Assembly (NCBI RefSeq): GCF_039541075.1
Contig: NZ_BAABFN010000007.1
Span: 62,001 to 126,000 of the forward strand
DNA length: 64,000 nucleotides
Reading direction: 5' to 3'
From: Compostibacter hankyongensis
Lineage (GTDB): Bacteria > Bacteroidota > Bacteroidia > Chitinophagales > Chitinophagaceae
Shown here: positions 15,016 to 22,919 of the stretch, one piece after another
Numbering within the stretch: position 1 is the stretch's first letter
Layout: every line of letters starts with the position of its first letter
Notes under the pieces: model-generated
The model's input: only the letters and a program-made list of their open reading frames with translations
Database searches by the model: none
What the model was told of the DNA's origin: nothing
Program-made: the position numbers and the translations under genes

Positions 15016-15882
15016 ATGCACAAAGCCGGGTTTGTTCATCTTTTCGGTTTGCCCAACGCGGGCAAAAGCACCCTGCTGAACGCGCTGGTAGGAGAGAAGC
15101 TGGCCATCGTATCCCCCAAGGTGCAGACCACGCGCCACCGGATACTCGGTATCCTGACTACCCCGGATTACCAGCTTGTCTTCTCCGACACGCCGGGCGT
15201 TGTGGAGCCGCGGTACCGCCTCCATGAGAAAATGATGGCGACCGTAAAGGGGGCCATGGAGGATGCGGATGTGGTGGTGCTCTTGCTGGATGCCGCTTTT
15301 GAGCCCGCGCCGCAGCGGGAGCTGCTGGACCGTGTGCCGAGGGATATTCCGGTGGTGTTGGCTGTCAACAAGACGGACCGCGCCGGGGAGGAAAAGCTGA
15401 AGGAGATCGGCGAACTTTTTAAGGATACCGCTGTGAGTGAGACGGTTGCCATCAGCGCGCTCAAACAGCAAAACCTGGACCGGCTGCTGGAAGCTATCCT
15501 CCGTCATATTCCCGAATCCCCGGCCTATTATCCGGAAGATACGCTGACGGACCGGCCGATGCGGTTTTTCGTCGCCGAGCTGATCCGCGAAAAGATATAT
15601 CAGCTCTACCGCGAGGAGCTGCCTTATCATACCGCCGTGGTAGTCGGGCAGTTTGAGGAAAAAAATACCCTCACCAAGATCACGGCCGACATCGTGGTGC
15701 AGCGGGAAACCCAGAAAGGGATCATCCTCGGCGAGAAAGGAAAAATGCTCCGGGAGCTGGGGACGAGGGCCCGGCAGGATATCGAGCAGTTCATCGGCAG
15801 AAAAGTATTCCTGGAGCTGCACGTGAAGGTGCGCGGCAAATGGCGGGACAACGAGATCTTTTTAAAGGAATACGGGTACTGA
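15016..15882 (+). CDS. era: GTPase Era
   Basis: Era is an essential GTPase that binds the 3' end of 16S rRNA during 30S assembly. The 288-residue protein has G1 GLPNAGKST, switch region TTRHRILGI, G3 DTPG, G4 NKTD and a G5-like ISALK. A C-terminal KH domain (residues about 200-288; GIILGEKGKMLRELGTRARQ) binds the rRNA. The length is normal. It begins a plus-strand pair with der, with 112 bases between them. Confidence 0.96.
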   Translation: MHKAGFVHLFGLPNAGKSTLLNALVGEKLAIVSPKVQTTRHRILGILTTPDYQLVFSDTPGVVEPRYRLHEKMMATVKGAMEDADVVVLLLDAAFEPAPQRELLDRVPRDIPVVLAVNKTDRAGEEKLKEIGELFKDTAVSETVAISALKQQNLDRLLEAILRHIPESPAYYPEDTLTDRPMRFFVAELIREKIYQLYREELPYHTAVVVGQFEEKNTLTKITADIVVQRETQKGIILGEKGKMLRELGTRARQDIEQFIGRKVFLELHVKVRGKWRDNEIFLKEYGY

Positions 15883-15920
15883 CGATTTGATGATTTGGTG
15901 ATTCGATGATTTGATGATGA
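15883..15920 (+). repeat. Short GATGATTT repeat between era and der
   Basis: Right after the era stop, the hexamer-like units GATTTGATGATTTGGTGATT and CGATGATTTGATGATG follow one another. The same kind of sequence is at 56122-56165 and, on the other strand, near 1408-1435. It is low-complexity and non-coding. Confidence 0.6.
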
Positions 15921-15994
15921 AGCAATGGCTGAGCTTTGGATAAAGACAAGCATCTTTAAGCATTGCAGCAGAATATTAACCGGGTAACAAGAAC

Positions 15995-17308
15995 ATGGGA
16001 TATACAGTTGCTATTGTGGGCCGCCCGAATGTGGGCAAATCAACACTGTTCAACCGCCTGCTCGAACAGCGCAAGGCCATCGTGGACGATACCAGCGGGG
16101 TCACGCGGGACCGGCAGTACGGGGTAACGGACTGGAATGGGAAAGTCTTCAACGTGATCGACACCGGCGGCTTTGTGCCGGACTCAGACGATATCTTTGA
16201 GACCGAGATCCGGAAACAGGTGCGCATCGCGATGGACGAGGCGGATGCCCTGGTCTTTATGGCCGATGCGGCCACCGGGATCACCGATCTGGATACTTCC
16301 ATGGCCGACCTGCTGCGGAGAACGGATAAGCCGGTGTTCCTCACCGTCAACAAGGTGGATAATAATGCCCGCCTGCTCGACGCCTCGGAGTTTTATGTGA
16401 TGGGATTTGAAAATATCTTCTTTATCAGCAGCATCAGCGGCAGCGGTACCGGGGAGCTGCTCGATGCCATCGCCGCAGGTATTCCCGAAGAGGTCTCCGC
16501 CGAAGCTGTCGCAGAACAGCAGCTGCCACGCTTTGCCATCATCGGCCAGCCGAATGTGGGGAAATCTTCCCTGCTGAATGCGCTGACCGGGCAGGACCGG
16601 ACTATCGTCAGCGATATCGCCGGCACCACGCGCGATACCATCCATACGCACTACAAGCTTTTCCAGAAAGAGTTTATCCTTATCGATACCGCCGGCATCC
16701 GGAAGAAAAACAAGGAAAAGGACGATCTTGAATTTTACTCCGTGATCCGCGCCATCAAGGCTATGGACGAGGCGGATGTCTGCCTCCTGCTACTCGACGC
16801 CGAAAAGGGGATCACCGCCCAGGACGTAAATATCTTTTCGCTCGCGTCCCGGAAGGGGAAGGGCATCGTGATCCTGGTCAACAAGTGGGATCTGGTGGAA
16901 AAAAGCACCTATACGGCGCGGGATTATGAAAAGGAGCTGCAGCAAAGGATAGCCCCCTTTACCGATGTGCCCGTCATCTTTATCTCGGCCAAGGAAAAAA
17001 CACGTATACACAAGGCCGTGGAAACGGCGCTCGACGTATATGAGCACCGCAGCCGGCGTATTCCCACCTCGCGTCTGAACGAAGTAATGCTCAAAGCCAT
17101 TGCCAGCTATAATCCTCCGGTGGTACGGGGGAACCTCATCCGGATCAAGTATGTGACGCAGCTGCCGACAAAAACGCCGGCCTTTGCCTTTTTCTGCAAT
17201 TATCCCGACGAGGTGAAGCAGCCCTACCGTAATTATCTGGAAAACCAGCTTCGCGCCCAATTCGACTTTAAAGGGGTGCCGCTGAAAATATTTTTCAGGA
17301 AAAAATAA
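15995..17308 (+). CDS. der: GTPase Der (EngA)
   Basis: Der is a 50S ribosome assembly factor with two tandem GTPase domains. Both are visible in this 437-residue protein: domain 1 with GRPNVGKST, DTGG and NKVD; domain 2 with GQPNVGKSS, DTAG and NKWD. A C-terminal KH-like domain (residues about 350-437; LIRIKYVTQLPTKTPAFAFF) follows. The length matches the family. It converges with the minus-strand gene at 17319, only 10 bases away. Confidence 0.97.
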   Translation: MGYTVAIVGRPNVGKSTLFNRLLEQRKAIVDDTSGVTRDRQYGVTDWNGKVFNVIDTGGFVPDSDDIFETEIRKQVRIAMDEADALVFMADAATGITDLDTSMADLLRRTDKPVFLTVNKVDNNARLLDASEFYVMGFENIFFISSISGSGTGELLDAIAAGIPEEVSAEAVAEQQLPRFAIIGQPNVGKSSLLNALTGQDRTIVSDIAGTTRDTIHTHYKLFQKEFILIDTAGIRKKNKEKDDLEFYSVIRAIKAMDEADVCLLLLDAEKGITAQDVNIFSLASRKGKGIVILVNKWDLVEKSTYTARDYEKELQQRIAPFTDVPVIFISAKEKTRIHKAVETALDVYEHRSRRIPTSRLNEVMLKAIASYNPPVVRGNLIRIKYVTQLPTKTPAFAFFCNYPDEVKQPYRNYLENQLRAQFDFKGVPLKIFFRKK

Positions 17309-17318
17309 GCTTGCAGAT

Positions 17319-18155
17319 CTAACGACCCGCTGCGGAAATCACCGCCGGAGCCGCGCCCGGAGCCGAGGTCAGCGTATTGCGACAGCTTCCCGGCCGGTCG
17401 GTATTGATCACCATATCCGGTCCCAGCTGCTGCAGCGTACGCCAGGCTTCCGGCGTATCCGGAGCGCCCCAGAAGCGAAACGGTTTGCCCAACCCGGCAG
17501 CGGCCATCACCAGCCTGCGGAGCGTGGCCCGGCCGCCTTCGGATAAACGGCCTTTCCCGTTCCAGTTTGAATACGTCTCGAAGTTATCGCTGATCATGAC
17601 CACCTTGCGGAGATCGGCAGGGGCGTAGCGGTGTCCGGGCAATCCGTCGAAAAGGATCAGCGAAGGGTAGTTTCTAAAAGTGCTGTCCGGGGGGCGGTTA
17701 CCGCTGATAAATACCTGCACGGCCATGGGATTATGGCTCCGGTCAAAGCAGCTGCGGTGCTGCTCCAGCCTGCGGATCAGCAGCGGCAGCACGTCCTGCC
17801 AGGACTCCTTGATATCGATCATCAGGTAGAACGTATATCCGTCGTCGTTACTTACCTTCCCCTGGTATTGTTCAAACAAACGGCTGACCGGCTGCAGGTA
17901 CATCGTTTCCAGCGTATGGCCCGGTTTTATCCCGGAGGCCTGGTGAGCCACCATCAGCGAATCGCCCCGCAGGTATACGTCCGCTTCTATGGAAAAAGCC
18001 CTTTGTTCATAAGCGTCCCAGAAAGGCTGCGTATGATCGTAATCGTTATGAGAATGGATCTTTATCTTCCCGGGAGGCGCTTTCACAGGGCGCTGCTGGG
18101 CGATCGCGGAAAGCGATAAGGTCAGCAGGAGTGCGAAAAGAAAAATCCTTGGCAT
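17319..18155 (-). CDS. Secreted PI-PLC/GDPD-like phosphodiesterase (AIM6-like)
   Basis: The 278-residue protein has a signal peptide (LFALLLTLSLSAIAQ) and an N-terminal HSHNDYDHTQPFWDAYE, followed by SIEADVYLRGDSLMVAH. These two blocks recall the His and metal-binding strands of glycerophosphodiester and PI-PLC-like TIM-barrel enzymes, in the branch annotated as altered inheritance of mitochondria protein 6. Near the C-terminus, PFRFWGAPDTPEAWRTLQQL and VINTDRP fit the same fold. It would hydrolyse a phosphodiester or related compound in the periplasm. It follows pgl after only 4 bases. Confidence 0.75.
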   Translation of the reverse strand: MPRIFLFALLLTLSLSAIAQQRPVKAPPGKIKIHSHNDYDHTQPFWDAYEQRAFSIEADVYLRGDSLMVAHQASGIKPGHTLETMYLQPVSRLFEQYQGKVSNDDGYTFYLMIDIKESWQDVLPLLIRRLEQHRSCFDRSHNPMAVQVFISGNRPPDSTFRNYPSLILFDGLPGHRYAPADLRKVVMISDNFETYSNWNGKGRLSEGGRATLRRLVMAAAGLGKPFRFWGAPDTPEAWRTLQQLGPDMVINTDRPGSCRNTLTSAPGAAPAVISAAGR

Positions 18156-18159
18156 AAGA

Positions 18160-18891
18160 TCATGTATGGCTGTTTAGCCGGGCAGCGGCGGCTTTATCTA
18201 CAAACCAATGCAGCGTACCCGCAGAGGGCCGGATCACCTGCGAGGGAAATTGCTCCGGCCGGAAAGGCCCTTCCAGCACTTCTTTCAGCGTGTCCGCCTT
18301 ACCGGCTCCGGCGGCCAGGAAGACTACCTGCGCAGACCGGTTTACGATCGGCGCGGTGAGGGTGATCCGGTGCATCTGCTGCGTCGGGAGATAAAAGGAG
18401 GTGACCCAGGCTTCCTGTTCGTGTACTACGGGCAGACCGGGAAACAGCGAGAGGGTATGCCCGTCGTCGCCCATCCCCAGCAGCACCAGGTCGAAGCTGG
18501 TGCCGGTAGCGCCGAAATACTGGTGCAACAGCTTTTCATATGCCGCAGCGGAAGCTTCGGGACCGATATCTGTCCGCATATAATGGATCTGATCTTCCGG
18601 CACCGGTACATGCCGGAGCAGCGCCTCATACGTCATTCTGCCGTTGTTTCTTTCATCGTCAAAAGGCACGGCCCGCTCGTCGCCCCAGAAGAGGTGCAGC
18701 TTTTCCCAGGGTATCTTTTCTTTATAGCCCGGCCGGGTGAGCAGCTCATACAGCCGCCGCGGGGTGCTTCCTCCGGAGAGCGACCAGGTATACCGGTCCT
18801 GCCGCTCCAGGGTGCTTTGTATATGTTCCGTGATCCAATCGGCCAGGTCACGGCTGAGCTGGTCAAGGTCTTGGGCGATATGTAATTCCAT
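18160..18891 (-). CDS. pgl: 6-phosphogluconolactonase
   Basis: This enzyme hydrolyses 6-phosphogluconolactone, the second step of the oxidative pentose phosphate pathway. The 243-residue protein has SLSGGSTPRRLYELL near the N-terminus, a WGDERAVPFDDERNN block and LLGMGDDGHTLSLFPG, all hallmarks of the DevB/Pgl family; the Asp and His in GDDGH are in the active site. It lies 77 bases downstream of zwf on the same strand and is the third gene of the gnd-zwf-pgl run. Confidence 0.95.
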   Translation of the reverse strand: MELHIAQDLDQLSRDLADWITEHIQSTLERQDRYTWSLSGGSTPRRLYELLTRPGYKEKIPWEKLHLFWGDERAVPFDDERNNGRMTYEALLRHVPVPEDQIHYMRTDIGPEASAAAYEKLLHQYFGATGTSFDLVLLGMGDDGHTLSLFPGLPVVHEQEAWVTSFYLPTQQMHRITLTAPIVNRSAQVVFLAAGAGKADTLKEVLEGPFRPEQFPSQVIRPSAGTLHWFVDKAAAARLNSHT

Positions 18892-18968
18892 GAACTTAAA
18901 AATAAACGCATGAACGATCCCGCAGACCTCACTGTTCCGGACGCGGGTATTTCACGTACGAACAGCGG

Positions 18969-20483
18969 CTATTCCTGGTGCGGCGCCGGCAGCGTGATCC
19001 AGTTGTGCCCGTCCCGGGCGATCAGCGCTTCGGCGTCTTCCGGTCCCCAGCTGCCGGGAGCATAGTTGGGAAAATCCACCGGGCTGCGCGTTTCCCAGGC
19101 CTCCAGGATGGGCATGATGATCTTCCAGGCCGCTTCCACCTGGTCTGCGCGCATGAACAGCGTCGCATCTCCTTCCATCACATCCAGCAGGAGGGTTTCA
19201 TAGGCTTCGGGAGAATGATCGCCGTAGGCTTCGTCGTAGTTGAAGATCATGTCCACCGGGCTGAGGGCCATGGCCTGTCCGGGGCGTTTGGCCTGGAAAC
19301 GGATACGGATATCCATCTCGGGCTGTATGCTGATGGTCAGCCGGTTGGGCCGCCAGCTTTCCGCCGCCTCCCCAGGGAACGCATAATGCGGGGCGGGACG
19401 GAACTGCAGGGTGATGATGGTTGTCTTCTCATTCAGAAACTTTCCGGTCCTCACGTAAAAGGGTACGCCCTGCCAGCGCCAGTTGTCGACATAGAACTTC
19501 ACCGCAGCAAATGTTTCCACCGGGGAGTTGGGGTCTACGCCTTTTTCCTGGCGGTAGCCGGGCACTTTCTTTCCTTCTATCCATCCGGGAGCGTACTGGC
19601 CGCGGACGGCATAATCGTGCACTTCGTCCCGGCCGATACGCCGGATGGCATTCAGCACATCCACCTTTTTATTCCGGATCTCATTGTCGTGGAAGGACAC
19701 CGGCGCTTCCATCGCTACCATGCAGAGCAGCTGCAGGATATGGTTCTGCACCATATCCCGCAGGGCGCCGGCTTTTTCGTAATAGCCGCCGCGGCCTTCA
19801 AGGCCTACGGTTTCCGCGGCGGTGATCTGGACATGCTCGATAAAGTTACGGTTCCAGATGGGCTCAAACAAGGCATTGGCAAAACGGAGCGCCAGGATAT
19901 TCTGGACAGTTTCCTTACCCAGGTAATGGTCGATACGGTAGATCTGGTCTTCGGCAAACATCCCGGTCAGCAGCTCGTTCAGCTTATGAGCGCTTTCGAG
20001 GTCATGCCCGAACGGCTTTTCAATAACGATGCGGGTGTATTTGGTATCGGTGCAGACATTCAGCTTGCCGAGCTTGGTAGCGATATCCGGCACCAGCTGC
20101 GGCGCCACAGCCATATAAAAGATCACATTCGGATGTTCTCCCCAGGCTTTTTCCCGGTCTTTTACGATATCGGTGATCTTCTGGTAGGCTTTTTCGTCTT
20201 CCGCATCCATCTGCAGGTAAGAGACATGCTCCGAGAAGGAAGTCCAGTGACTATTGGGTTCTTCCTTGCGGCGGGAAAACTTTTTTATGCCGTCCAGGAG
20301 GTGCTTGCGGTAGTCCGTATCGGAATAGGGGCTGCGTCCGATGCCGATGATGGCAAAATGCTCGGGCATCCACTCGTCCAGGAAAAGATTATAAAGGGCG
20401 GGACTGAGTTTACGGTAGTTAAGGTCTCCGCTGCCGCCGAATATAAAGAGTATAGATGCCGGCGGACGTTTATGTTGCGACAT
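18969..20483 (-). CDS. zwf: Glucose-6-phosphate dehydrogenase
   Basis: The enzyme oxidises glucose 6-phosphate with NADP+ or NAD+, feeding the oxidative pentose phosphate pathway. The 504-residue protein has the nucleotide-binding loop FGGSGDL, followed by NYRKL where most have AxRKL, the substrate motif RIDHYLGKETVQN with the catalytic His nearby, and YEKAGALRDMVQNH. The length matches bacterial G6PD. It follows gnd after 66 bases. The Asn just after GGSGDL is a small variation in the coenzyme loop. Confidence 0.96.
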   Translation of the reverse strand: MSQHKRPPASILFIFGGSGDLNYRKLSPALYNLFLDEWMPEHFAIIGIGRSPYSDTDYRKHLLDGIKKFSRRKEEPNSHWTSFSEHVSYLQMDAEDEKAYQKITDIVKDREKAWGEHPNVIFYMAVAPQLVPDIATKLGKLNVCTDTKYTRIVIEKPFGHDLESAHKLNELLTGMFAEDQIYRIDHYLGKETVQNILALRFANALFEPIWNRNFIEHVQITAAETVGLEGRGGYYEKAGALRDMVQNHILQLLCMVAMEAPVSFHDNEIRNKKVDVLNAIRRIGRDEVHDYAVRGQYAPGWIEGKKVPGYRQEKGVDPNSPVETFAAVKFYVDNWRWQGVPFYVRTGKFLNEKTTIITLQFRPAPHYAFPGEAAESWRPNRLTISIQPEMDIRIRFQAKRPGQAMALSPVDMIFNYDEAYGDHSPEAYETLLLDVMEGDATLFMRADQVEAAWKIIMPILEAWETRSPVDFPNYAPGSWGPEDAEALIARDGHNWITLPAPHQE

Positions 20484-20549
20484 GATCAGTTTGTTTTGAA
20501 AAATTACTTCGTTCCGGCTTATCCGGACCCTGTTAAGGAACAGGACCGG

Positions 20550-21965
20550 TTACTGGTCCCATTCCGAATGAAAAATACCTTCTTCGTCGATACGCTGGTA
20601 AGTATGCGCCCCGAAATAATCCCGCTGTGCCTGGATCAGGTTGGTGGGCATCCGTTCGGTGGTGTAGGCTTCGAAGTAAGCCAGCGCGCTTTTCAGACCG
20701 GCCGCGGGTATACCGCTCCGAATGGCCTGCGCCAGGATAGCGCGGATGGCCGGCAGCTTCGATTGTACCAGGCCGGACAGCTGATCGTCCAGCAGGATGT
20801 TGGGCAGCTGGGGATTTTTCCGGTAAGCCTGGTAGAATTGTTCCAGCAGCGAGGAGCGGATGATACAACCTCCTCTCCAGATCTTCACCACATCCTGCAT
20901 GGGGATATCCATCTTCAGCTCTTCGGAGGCGTTGTGCAGCAGCGCCAGCCCCTGGGCGTAGGCGATGATGGTGCAGAAGAACAACCCTTCTCCGGCCTCT
21001 TGGATAAACTGCTTTTTATCGGCTTTTATCTTTTCGATGACCGGCTTGTAGATCGCCGCGGCCTTTACCCTTTCTTCCTTAAAGGCAGACAGGGTGCGGA
21101 GAGAAACGGCAATATCAATGCTGGGAATGGCTACCGGCAGGTCCATGGCATCCTGGGAGGTCCATTTGCCGGTACCTTTGGCCCCGGCCTTGTCGAGAAC
21201 CATATCCACGAGCCGGTTCCCGGTCTTGTCGTCCTTTTTCAGGAAGATATCGCGGGTGATCTCCACGAGGAAAGATTGCAGCTCGCCTTCGTTCCACGTC
21301 TTGAACACCTCGTGCAGCTCGTCGTTGTCCAGCCCGAGGCCGCGGTGGAGCAGGTCGTATATCTCGCTGATCATCTGCATGATCGCATATTCGATACCGT
21401 TATGTACCATTTTCACATAGTGACCGGCGGCATCTTTACCCATATAAGCCGTGCAGGGTTCGCCGTTGACCTTGGCGGAAACGGCTTCCAGCACTGCCTT
21501 TACATGTTGGTAAGCTTCCCTGTCGCCACCCGGCATGATGCTCGGGCCGAGCCGTGCTCCGCTTTCCCCGCCGGACACGCCCATACCCATAAAATGAATG
21601 CCCTTGGGCTGCAGCTCGGTCACCCGGCGCAGGGTATCGGTATAATGGGAGTTGCCGGCATCGATGATGATATCGCCTTTCTCCAGCAGGGGCAGCAGGC
21701 TGCCCACCACGTCGTCCACGGGTTTTCCCGCAGGCACCAGCAGGGTGATTTTGCGGGGTGCTTTGAGCATCTTCACCAGGTCCTCCATGGTGTTCACCCC
21801 TTTTACATCGGTGTTGGGGGTAGCGCCCTGCTCGAGGGCTGCCGTTTTTTCAGGGCTTCTGTTATATCCTACTACGCTGAATCCGTGATCGGCCATGTTG
21901 TATAACAGGTTTTTGCCCATTACTCCGATGCCGATCATACCAAGGTCAAATAATTTGTCTGCCAT
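20550..21965 (-). CDS. gnd: 6-phosphogluconate dehydrogenase, decarboxylating
   Basis: The 471-residue enzyme oxidatively decarboxylates 6-phosphogluconate to ribulose 5-phosphate. It has the Rossmann motif GIGVMGKNL, the substrate loop GMGVSGGESGARLGPSIMPG, and KMVHNGIEYAIMQMI with the catalytic Lys. The length of about 470 places it in the long, NADP-dependent family. It is the first gene of the gnd-zwf-pgl series; 58 bases separate it from the gene upstream. Confidence 0.96.
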   Translation of the reverse strand: MADKLFDLGMIGIGVMGKNLLYNMADHGFSVVGYNRSPEKTAALEQGATPNTDVKGVNTMEDLVKMLKAPRKITLLVPAGKPVDDVVGSLLPLLEKGDIIIDAGNSHYTDTLRRVTELQPKGIHFMGMGVSGGESGARLGPSIMPGGDREAYQHVKAVLEAVSAKVNGEPCTAYMGKDAAGHYVKMVHNGIEYAIMQMISEIYDLLHRGLGLDNDELHEVFKTWNEGELQSFLVEITRDIFLKKDDKTGNRLVDMVLDKAGAKGTGKWTSQDAMDLPVAIPSIDIAVSLRTLSAFKEERVKAAAIYKPVIEKIKADKKQFIQEAGEGLFFCTIIAYAQGLALLHNASEELKMDIPMQDVVKIWRGGCIIRSSLLEQFYQAYRKNPQLPNILLDDQLSGLVQSKLPAIRAILAQAIRSGIPAAGLKSALAYFEAYTTERMPTNLIQAQRDYFGAHTYQRIDEEGIFHSEWDQ

Positions 21966-22023
21966 AATTTTCTAATGTATGTATTTGTTAAACAGGCAAT
22001 AAAGTTAGGCATTTTACCCGTCT

Positions 22024-22878
22024 TTAACGGTATAAAGTGCCTGCGGCCACGCCCCGCAGATAGCCTACCGACTCGGCGAGACCGGCCAACGGGTCCTTCA
22101 TATCTCTTTCGTATTCCATGCTGCAATGTCCTTTGAAGCCGATCTTCTGCAGGGCCAGCATAAGGGCGGGAAAATCGATGATGCCGCGGCCTACCGGGAT
22201 GGCCTGTCCGTCTCTCTTTGCAGCGGTAACATCTTTTATGTGCAGGTCGAAGATCCGCGGTCCGTATTCCCGGGCTGCTGCGGCGGGATCGGTGCCGGCG
22301 CGCTGGCTGTGACCGATATCCAGGCAAAGCCCGACGCGTTCATCCATGTTTTTGATCCGTTTGTACACATCTCCCGGGGCGGGGTACAGCTTGTCTTCCG
22401 GACCATGGTTATGGATGGCCAGCCGGATGCCGGACTCCTTCACCTTCTGTTCGGAATAGGAAAGCAGATCGTAGGTCGGCACGCCGATGATCAGGGGCAC
22501 GCCCACCTGTTTGGCATAGGCAAAGGCGCGGTCCACCTCGGCTTTTGATTTCATGTAGATGACGCCGACGGCGTAGATGCGTACATCCGAGGCTTTGCAT
22601 TTGTCCACCACGGCGCTGATCTGCTGGGGAGTGCTGTCCAGCGGCAGGTGAAAATCCTTGATGGAAAGATCGTGCACATCCAGCCGCTTCATTATTTGCA
22701 ATGAGTCGTCGAGGTTGAATTGTGCAAAGGTAAAGCCGGCGATCCCGGTCTGCCAGGCCTGTTTACCGGGAATGCGTTTTCCGGCGGACAACAAACCCTT
22801 GCCCAATACCGGCTGTACGGCTGTGGCAGCTACGCCCAGAGAAGCGGTTTTCAGAAATAATCTGCGTGAAGAAGACAT
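22024..22878 (-). CDS. Tat-exported sugar phosphate isomerase/epimerase-like protein
   Basis: The 284-residue protein opens with a twin-arginine signal (SSRRLFLKTASLGVAATA) and continues as a xylose-isomerase-like TIM barrel: RLDVHDLSIKDFHLP, IRLAIHNHGPED, VGLCLDIGHSQRAG and IFDLHIKDV. The His, Asp and Glu residues in these strands are the usual metal ligands of this superfamily. It probably works in the periplasm on a sugar or polyol; the substrate is unknown. It is upstream of gnd on the same strand and could share its transcript. Confidence 0.85.
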   Translation of the reverse strand: MSSSRRLFLKTASLGVAATAVQPVLGKGLLSAGKRIPGKQAWQTGIAGFTFAQFNLDDSLQIMKRLDVHDLSIKDFHLPLDSTPQQISAVVDKCKASDVRIYAVGVIYMKSKAEVDRAFAYAKQVGVPLIIGVPTYDLLSYSEQKVKESGIRLAIHNHGPEDKLYPAPGDVYKRIKNMDERVGLCLDIGHSQRAGTDPAAAAREYGPRIFDLHIKDVTAAKRDGQAIPVGRGIIDFPALMLALQKIGFKGHCSMEYERDMKDPLAGLAESVGYLRGVAAGTLYR

Positions 22879-22919
22879 AAGCGATATGATTTTTTAAACA
22901 TAAAAAAGTTATATCCCGT

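Noticed and set aside
18978..21905. A very long plus-strand frame (975 codons) across zwf and gnd
   Set aside because: It is the antisense frame of two conserved enzymes, an effect of GC-rich codon use. No domain in it is recognisable.
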